This document shows positions 12,467 to 15,538 of a stretch of 15,538 nt of DNA, in pieces (positions within the stretch are counted from its first letter, which is position 1; each line of letters begins with the position of its first letter). The notes below the pieces were generated by a model. It did not search any database, had not been told where the DNA came from, and saw only the letters and a program-made list of their open reading frames with translations. Source of the DNA: Cellulomonas sp. Lineage in GTDB: Bacteria; Actinomycetota; Actinomycetes; Actinomycetales; Cellulomonadaceae. The position numbers and the translations under genes were made by a program. The stretch is from assembly GCA_031178805.1 (NCBI GenBank), contig JAPSIJ010000012.1, positions 1-15,538 on the forward strand, written 5' to 3'.

Positions 12467-13264
12467 GTGGACGTGCTGACCGAGGCGCTGGCCTGGCTCA
12501 ACGACCCGCTGAACTGGACCGGGCGCCGCGGCGTGCTCGAGCTCACGGCGGCGCACCTGCGGCTGAGCGCGCTGGCCGTGCTGCTCGCCGCGGCGGTGGC
12601 GCTGCCCGCCGGGGTCTGGCTCGGCCACCGGCGGCGCGGCGGGGCGGTGACCGTCGTGCTGGCGAACACCTCGCGCGCGCTGCCGACGTTCGCCCTGCTG
12701 ACGATCTTCGCCTCGACCGGCCTGTTCGGCGCCACCGCGACGGTGCTGGCCGTGGCCGTGTTCGCCGTGCCCCCGATCCTGGGCAACACGTTCACCGGGC
12801 TGATGGAGGTCGACGCCGACGTCCGGGACGCCGCCCGCGGGATGGGCATGTCCGGCGGCCGGTCGCTGGCCGCCGTGGAGCTGCCGCTCGCGCTGCCGCT
12901 GATCGGCGCGGGCCTGCGCACCGCGACCACCCAGGTGCTCGCCACCGTGCCGCTGGCGGCGCTGGTCGGCGGCACGAGCCTGGGCTCGATCATCGTCGAG
13001 GGGATGGCGCTGCAGCGCTACGGCCAGGTGGTCGCGGGCGCGGTGCTGGTCGCGGCGCTCTGCCTGCTGGTCGAGGGCGTGCTGGCGGTCGTGCAGCACG
13101 TGCTCACCCCGGCGCCGATGCGCACCCCGCGCCGGACCGGCGCCCGCCGGCCGTCCCGCGACCCCGACGCCACCGGCACGGGCGGCCCGGCCCCCACGAC
13201 CCGCGCCCCCGTCGGCGACCCGGCCCGGGAGCCCGCCCCGCGGCGGGCCGTGACCGGATCGTGA
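12467..13264 (+). CDS. Osmoprotectant ABC transporter permease (OpuCD type) with hydrophilic tail
   Basis: This 265-aa second permease subunit has helices from about residue 30 on and the family strip ANTSRALPTFALLTIFASTGLFG (66-88), equivalent to the TVPSLAL region of its partner. The EAA loop DAARGMGMSGGRSLAAVELPLALPLIGAGLRTATTQ spans 121-156, then VGGTSLGSIIVEGMALQRYGQVVAGA. It differs from relatives in a Pro/Arg/Thr-rich cytoplasmic extension after residue 210, about 55 residues with no hydrophobic stretch. GGGAGG 6 nt before the GTG at 12467 and the 1-nt gap to the preceding stop set the start and show coupling. The binding-protein gene follows after 139 nt. Confidence 0.92.
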   Translation: MDVLTEALAWLNDPLNWTGRRGVLELTAAHLRLSALAVLLAAAVALPAGVWLGHRRRGGAVTVVLANTSRALPTFALLTIFASTGLFGATATVLAVAVFAVPPILGNTFTGLMEVDADVRDAARGMGMSGGRSLAAVELPLALPLIGAGLRTATTQVLATVPLAALVGGTSLGSIIVEGMALQRYGQVVAGAVLVAALCLLVEGVLAVVQHVLTPAPMRTPRRTGARRPSRDPDATGTGGPAPTTRAPVGDPAREPAPRRAVTGS

Positions 13265-13403
13265 TCCCGTGCGACCGCCCGGGAGGTTGCCCCCGTCCCG
13301 GTGACGCCGGTCTGATGGACGACGTCACCCGTCCGCGCGCCCATCCGGCTGCGCCTCCGCACCGAACTCCGTGTGCTCCACCGGTGAGAACAGAGGAACC
13401 CAC

Positions 13404-14408
13404 ATGAACGCACGTCGTACCGCCCTCCCCGCTGCCGCGGCGGGGCTCCTGCTCCTGCTGGCGGCCTGCGGCGACCCGGGCTCGGGCGGCGGCAGCGCGG
13501 ACCCGACGGCCGGCGGCGACGCGGGCGGCACGGTCTGCGAGCCCGTGGCCGGCGACCAGCTCGTCGTGCTGGACGACGACCAGGGCCTGCAGAACGCCGA
13601 TAACGTCATCCCCGCCGTGAACGCCGCCGCGGCCGAGGCCGACCCCGCGCTGATCCCCCTGCTGGACACGGTGTCCGAGGCGCTGGACACCGACAAGCTC
13701 ATCCAGCTGAACAAGGCCGTGGACATCGACCGGCAGACCTCCTCGGAGGCCGCCGCGGCGTTCGTCGAGGACGAGGGCCTGGCCGCCGCGGACGCCTCCG
13801 CGGGCGCGGGCAGGGCCGTCGTGGTGGGCGCGGCCAACTTCTCGGAGAGCGCGACGCTCGGCGAGATCTACGCCGCGGTGCTCCGGTCCGCGGGCTACAC
13901 CGCGGAGGTGCAGACGATCGGCAACCGCGAGACGTACCTGCCCGCGCTGCAGAGCGGCCAGATCACGCTGACGCCGGAGTACGCCGCCACGCTGGCGGAG
14001 TTCCTCAACACCGCCGCGAACGGCGCGGACGCCGAGCCCGTCGCCAGCGGCGACCCCGACGCGACCGTCGAGGCGCTCACGACCCTGGGCGAGGAGGCCG
14101 GCCTGACCTTCGGCGCCGTCTCCGCGGCGCAGGACCAGAACGCGTTCGCCGTCACGACGGAGTTCGCGGAGGAGTACGGGGTCGAGACGCTGTCCGACCT
14201 GGCGACCGCCTGCGGCGGCGGCGTCGTGCTCGCCGGCCCGGCCGAGTGCCCGGAGCGGCCGTTCTGCCAGATCGGCCTGGAGGACACCTACGGGGTCACG
14301 GTCGCCGAGTTCCGCTCGTACGACTTCGGCCTGATCGGCGACGCCGTCCGCGGCGGCGAGGCCTCGCTGGGCCTGGTGCTGTCGAGCGACGGCTCGCTCG
14401 CGAGCTGA
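13404..14408 (+). CDS. Osmoprotectant-type solute-binding lipoprotein, apparently circularly permuted OpuAC domain
   Basis: This 334-aa exported lipoprotein captures the solute for the permeases upstream. It has a signal with RR at 4-5, a Leu run at 15-19 and lipobox LAAC (Cys22), then a Gly/Ser/Asp linker to about 43. In canonical OpuAC proteins the mature chain starts with a VVVGSKNFTE-like strip and ends with a LVVLEDD...NxVPVV...LNxxVD...FLxxxGL strip. Here that closing part comes first: QLVVLDDDQGLQNADNVIPAV at 52-72, LIQLNKAVDID at 99-109, AAAFVEDEGL at 117-126. After a linker rich in Ala, Gly and Ser comes the opening part: VVVGAANFSESATLGEIYAAVL (139-160), IGNRETYLPALQSGQITLTPEYAATL (172-197). 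The chain stops at LGLVLSSDGSLAS, where normal proteins continue. Cys45, 270, 282 and 288 may form disulfides. AGAGGA is 6 nt before the ATG. Confidence 0.88.
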   Translation: MNARRTALPAAAAGLLLLLAACGDPGSGGGSADPTAGGDAGGTVCEPVAGDQLVVLDDDQGLQNADNVIPAVNAAAAEADPALIPLLDTVSEALDTDKLIQLNKAVDIDRQTSSEAAAAFVEDEGLAAADASAGAGRAVVVGAANFSESATLGEIYAAVLRSAGYTAEVQTIGNRETYLPALQSGQITLTPEYAATLAEFLNTAANGADAEPVASGDPDATVEALTTLGEEAGLTFGAVSAAQDQNAFAVTTEFAEEYGVETLSDLATACGGGVVLAGPAECPERPFCQIGLEDTYGVTVAEFRSYDFGLIGDAVRGGEASLGLVLSSDGSLAS

Positions 14409-14441
14409 CGCGGCACCCCGCAGCACCGCAGCACCCACGCA

Positions 14442-14476
14442 GCAGGGGGCGGACCCGCACCGGGTCCGCCCCCTGC
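14442..14476. terminator. Convergent hairpin terminator after the binding-protein gene
   Basis: GCAGGGGGCGGACCC (14442-14456) pairs perfectly with 14462-14476; one more G-C pair closes a 3-nt loop, so the stem is 16 bp. It lies between the binding-protein stop (14408) and the stop of the minus-strand oxidoreductase (14499) and probably serves both. Confidence 0.85.
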
Positions 14477-14498
14477 CGCCGTGCGGCGTCGCGTGGCC

Positions 14499-15538
14499 TC
14501 AGAGGCCGGCGGTCTCCAGCAGCCGCAGCCACACCTCGCTCACCGTCGGGTAGGCCGGCACGGCGTGCCACAGCCGGTCCAGCGGCACCTCCCCCACCAC
14601 CGCGGTCGTCGCCGACTGCAGCAGCTCGGCGGCGTCCGGCCCGGTGAACGTGGCGCCGACGACGACGCGCCGGTCCTCGTCCACGACGATCTGCGCGGTG
14701 CCGGCGTAGCCGTCGGCCGCCACGGACGCCCCGGCCACGTTCCCGATGGCGTACTGCACGGCCCGCACCCGCAGCCCGGCGTCCCGCGCCTCCTGCTCGG
14801 TGCGGCCCACCCAGGACACCTCGGGCCGGGTGAACACGACCTGCGGCACGGCGACGTGGTCGGCGGTGGCCCGGTACCGGGTCCAGTCGCCGGCGTCCCG
14901 CTCGGCCGCCGCGCGCTCGGCGGCGAGGTCCGCGGCACCCGCCGCCTCGGCCGCGTGGCCGGAGAACCGCGCCGCGACGACGTCGCCGACGACGCGGGCG
15001 TCGTACTTGCCCTGGTGGGTGGTCGCGGTGCGGCCGGTGACGTCGCCGACGGCGAACAGCCAGCCCCCCTCGACGCCGATCACCTGCAGCGCGTCGTCCA
15101 CGGCCAGCACCTCGCCGGGCTCGAGCCCGAGCACGTCCAGGCCGACGTCGGTCGTGCGGGGCCGGCGGCCGGTGGCGACGAGGACCTCGTCCGCGTGCAC
15201 CTCGTCGGTGCCCTGCGGCCCCTCGACCGTCAGGTGCACGCCCGCGTCGTCGCGCCGGACCCGGGTCGCCGAGCTGCCGAACCGCACGTCGACCCCAAGG
15301 TCGCGCAGCCCGGTGGCCACCTCGTCGGCGGCGAACGGCTCCGCGCCGGTGAGCACCCGGTCGCCGCGGACCAGCAGGGTCACCTCGGCGCCCAGGTCGC
15401 GGTAGGCCACCGCCATCTCGACGCCCACGACGCCCCCGCCGAGGATCGCGAGGCGGCCGGGCACCTCCTCGGCGGCGGTCGCCTCGCGCGACGTCCACGG
15501 CCGCGCCTCGGCGAGCCCGTCGACCGGCGGGACGACCG
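14499..15538 (-). CDS. NAD(P)/FAD-dependent oxidoreductase, dihydrolipoyl-dehydrogenase/mercuric-reductase family, N-terminus off the window
   Basis: The visible 345 C-terminal codons read through the right edge without a start; the frame entering there, PPVDGLAEARPWTSREATAAEEVPGR, is a family-typical strip before the second dinucleotide-binding fold. LAILGGGVVGVEMAVAY has the GxGxxG loop for NAD(P)H and ends in a beta strand with LLVRGDRVL. LFAVGDVTG is the second FAD motif. The C-terminal interface domain runs from VPQVVFTRPEVSWVG to PTVSEVWLRLLETAGL. True dihydrolipoyl dehydrogenases have HxHPTLSE here with a catalytic His; this protein has PAYPTVSE, so the His is Tyr. The redox CxxxxC motif would be outside the window. 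It may be a quinone- or other acceptor reductase rather than a lipoamide enzyme. Confidence 0.88.
   Translation of the reverse strand, partial: VVPPVDGLAEARPWTSREATAAEEVPGRLAILGGGVVGVEMAVAYRDLGAEVTLLVRGDRVLTGAEPFAADEVATGLRDLGVDVRFGSSATRVRRDDAGVHLTVEGPQGTDEVHADEVLVATGRRPRTTDVGLDVLGLEPGEVLAVDDALQVIGVEGGWLFAVGDVTGRTATTHQGKYDARVVGDVVAARFSGHAAEAAGAADLAAERAAAERDAGDWTRYRATADHVAVPQVVFTRPEVSWVGRTEQEARDAGLRVRAVQYAIGNVAGASVAADGYAGTAQIVVDEDRRVVVGATFTGPDAAELLQSATTAVVGEVPLDRLWHAVPAYPTVSEVWLRLLETAGL

Noticed and set aside
13256..13267. GGATC-GT-GATCC dyad at the end of the second permease gene
   Set aside because: It spans the stop codon, is short, and has no matching promoter next to it; it could be chance in this GC-rich DNA.
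1..15538. CRISPR arrays, insertion sequences, riboswitches
   Set aside because: No regularly spaced repeats, terminal inverted repeats with transposase, or recognisable aptamer sequence were seen on either strand.

Overview
The window is very GC-rich, with strong third-position G/C bias. It uses GTG as well as ATG starts and carries several genes that look leaderless (a TAnnnT box 6 to 7 nt before the start codon). It also holds families typical of Actinomycetota: a PGPGW membrane protein, orn beside tRNA-His, and YefM/YoeB. I infer a high-GC actinomycete, possibly of the Pseudonocardiaceae; the genus cannot be fixed from the sequence alone. No rRNA, insertion sequence, phage gene or CRISPR array was seen, and no gene-free stretch exceeds about 220 bases.

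Left part (1-6428): a tightly packed minus-strand operon reads from a lipoprotein solute-binding protein through two Opp/Dpp-type ATPases and two permeases into a glycoside hydrolase family 3 enzyme that runs off the left edge. Junctions after the binding protein are ATGA or TGATG overlaps or a 3-nt gap. A strong 15-bp hairpin sits between the binding-protein gene and the first ATPase. A divergent TetR gene lies across a 217-bp intergenic region holding a dyad that could be its operator. The GH3 gene argues that this peptide-type transporter imports an oligosaccharide or glycoside which the enzyme then cleaves in the cell.

Middle (6500-9710): a PGPGW two-helix membrane protein; a MarR regulator on the opposite strand with a perfect 6+6 dyad in its promoter; a 67-codon basic small ORF; a 16-bp-stem terminator immediately followed by the leaderless promoter of oligoribonuclease (orn); tRNA-His(GTG) with encoded CCA; two hairpins; a 76-aa membrane protein; and a YefM-YoeB toxin-antitoxin pair with a consensus-like promoter and two CGTACAG boxes spaced 12 bp apart.

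Right part (9716-15538): an ATP-grasp ligase of the DcsG-like group, then an osmoprotectant (betaine/choline/proline-type) ABC transporter. Its ATPase gene is on the minus strand, divergent from the two permeases and the binding protein on the plus strand. The 77-bp intergenic region is mirror-symmetric, with an identical box and spacing on each strand. The binding protein is the most striking item: the segment that normally ends an OpuAC domain is at its N-terminus and the segment that normally begins it follows, so it appears to be a circular permutant cut near the inter-lobe hinge. The window ends in a partial flavin disulfide-reductase-family enzyme that lacks the usual His of the C-terminal His-Pro active-site motif.
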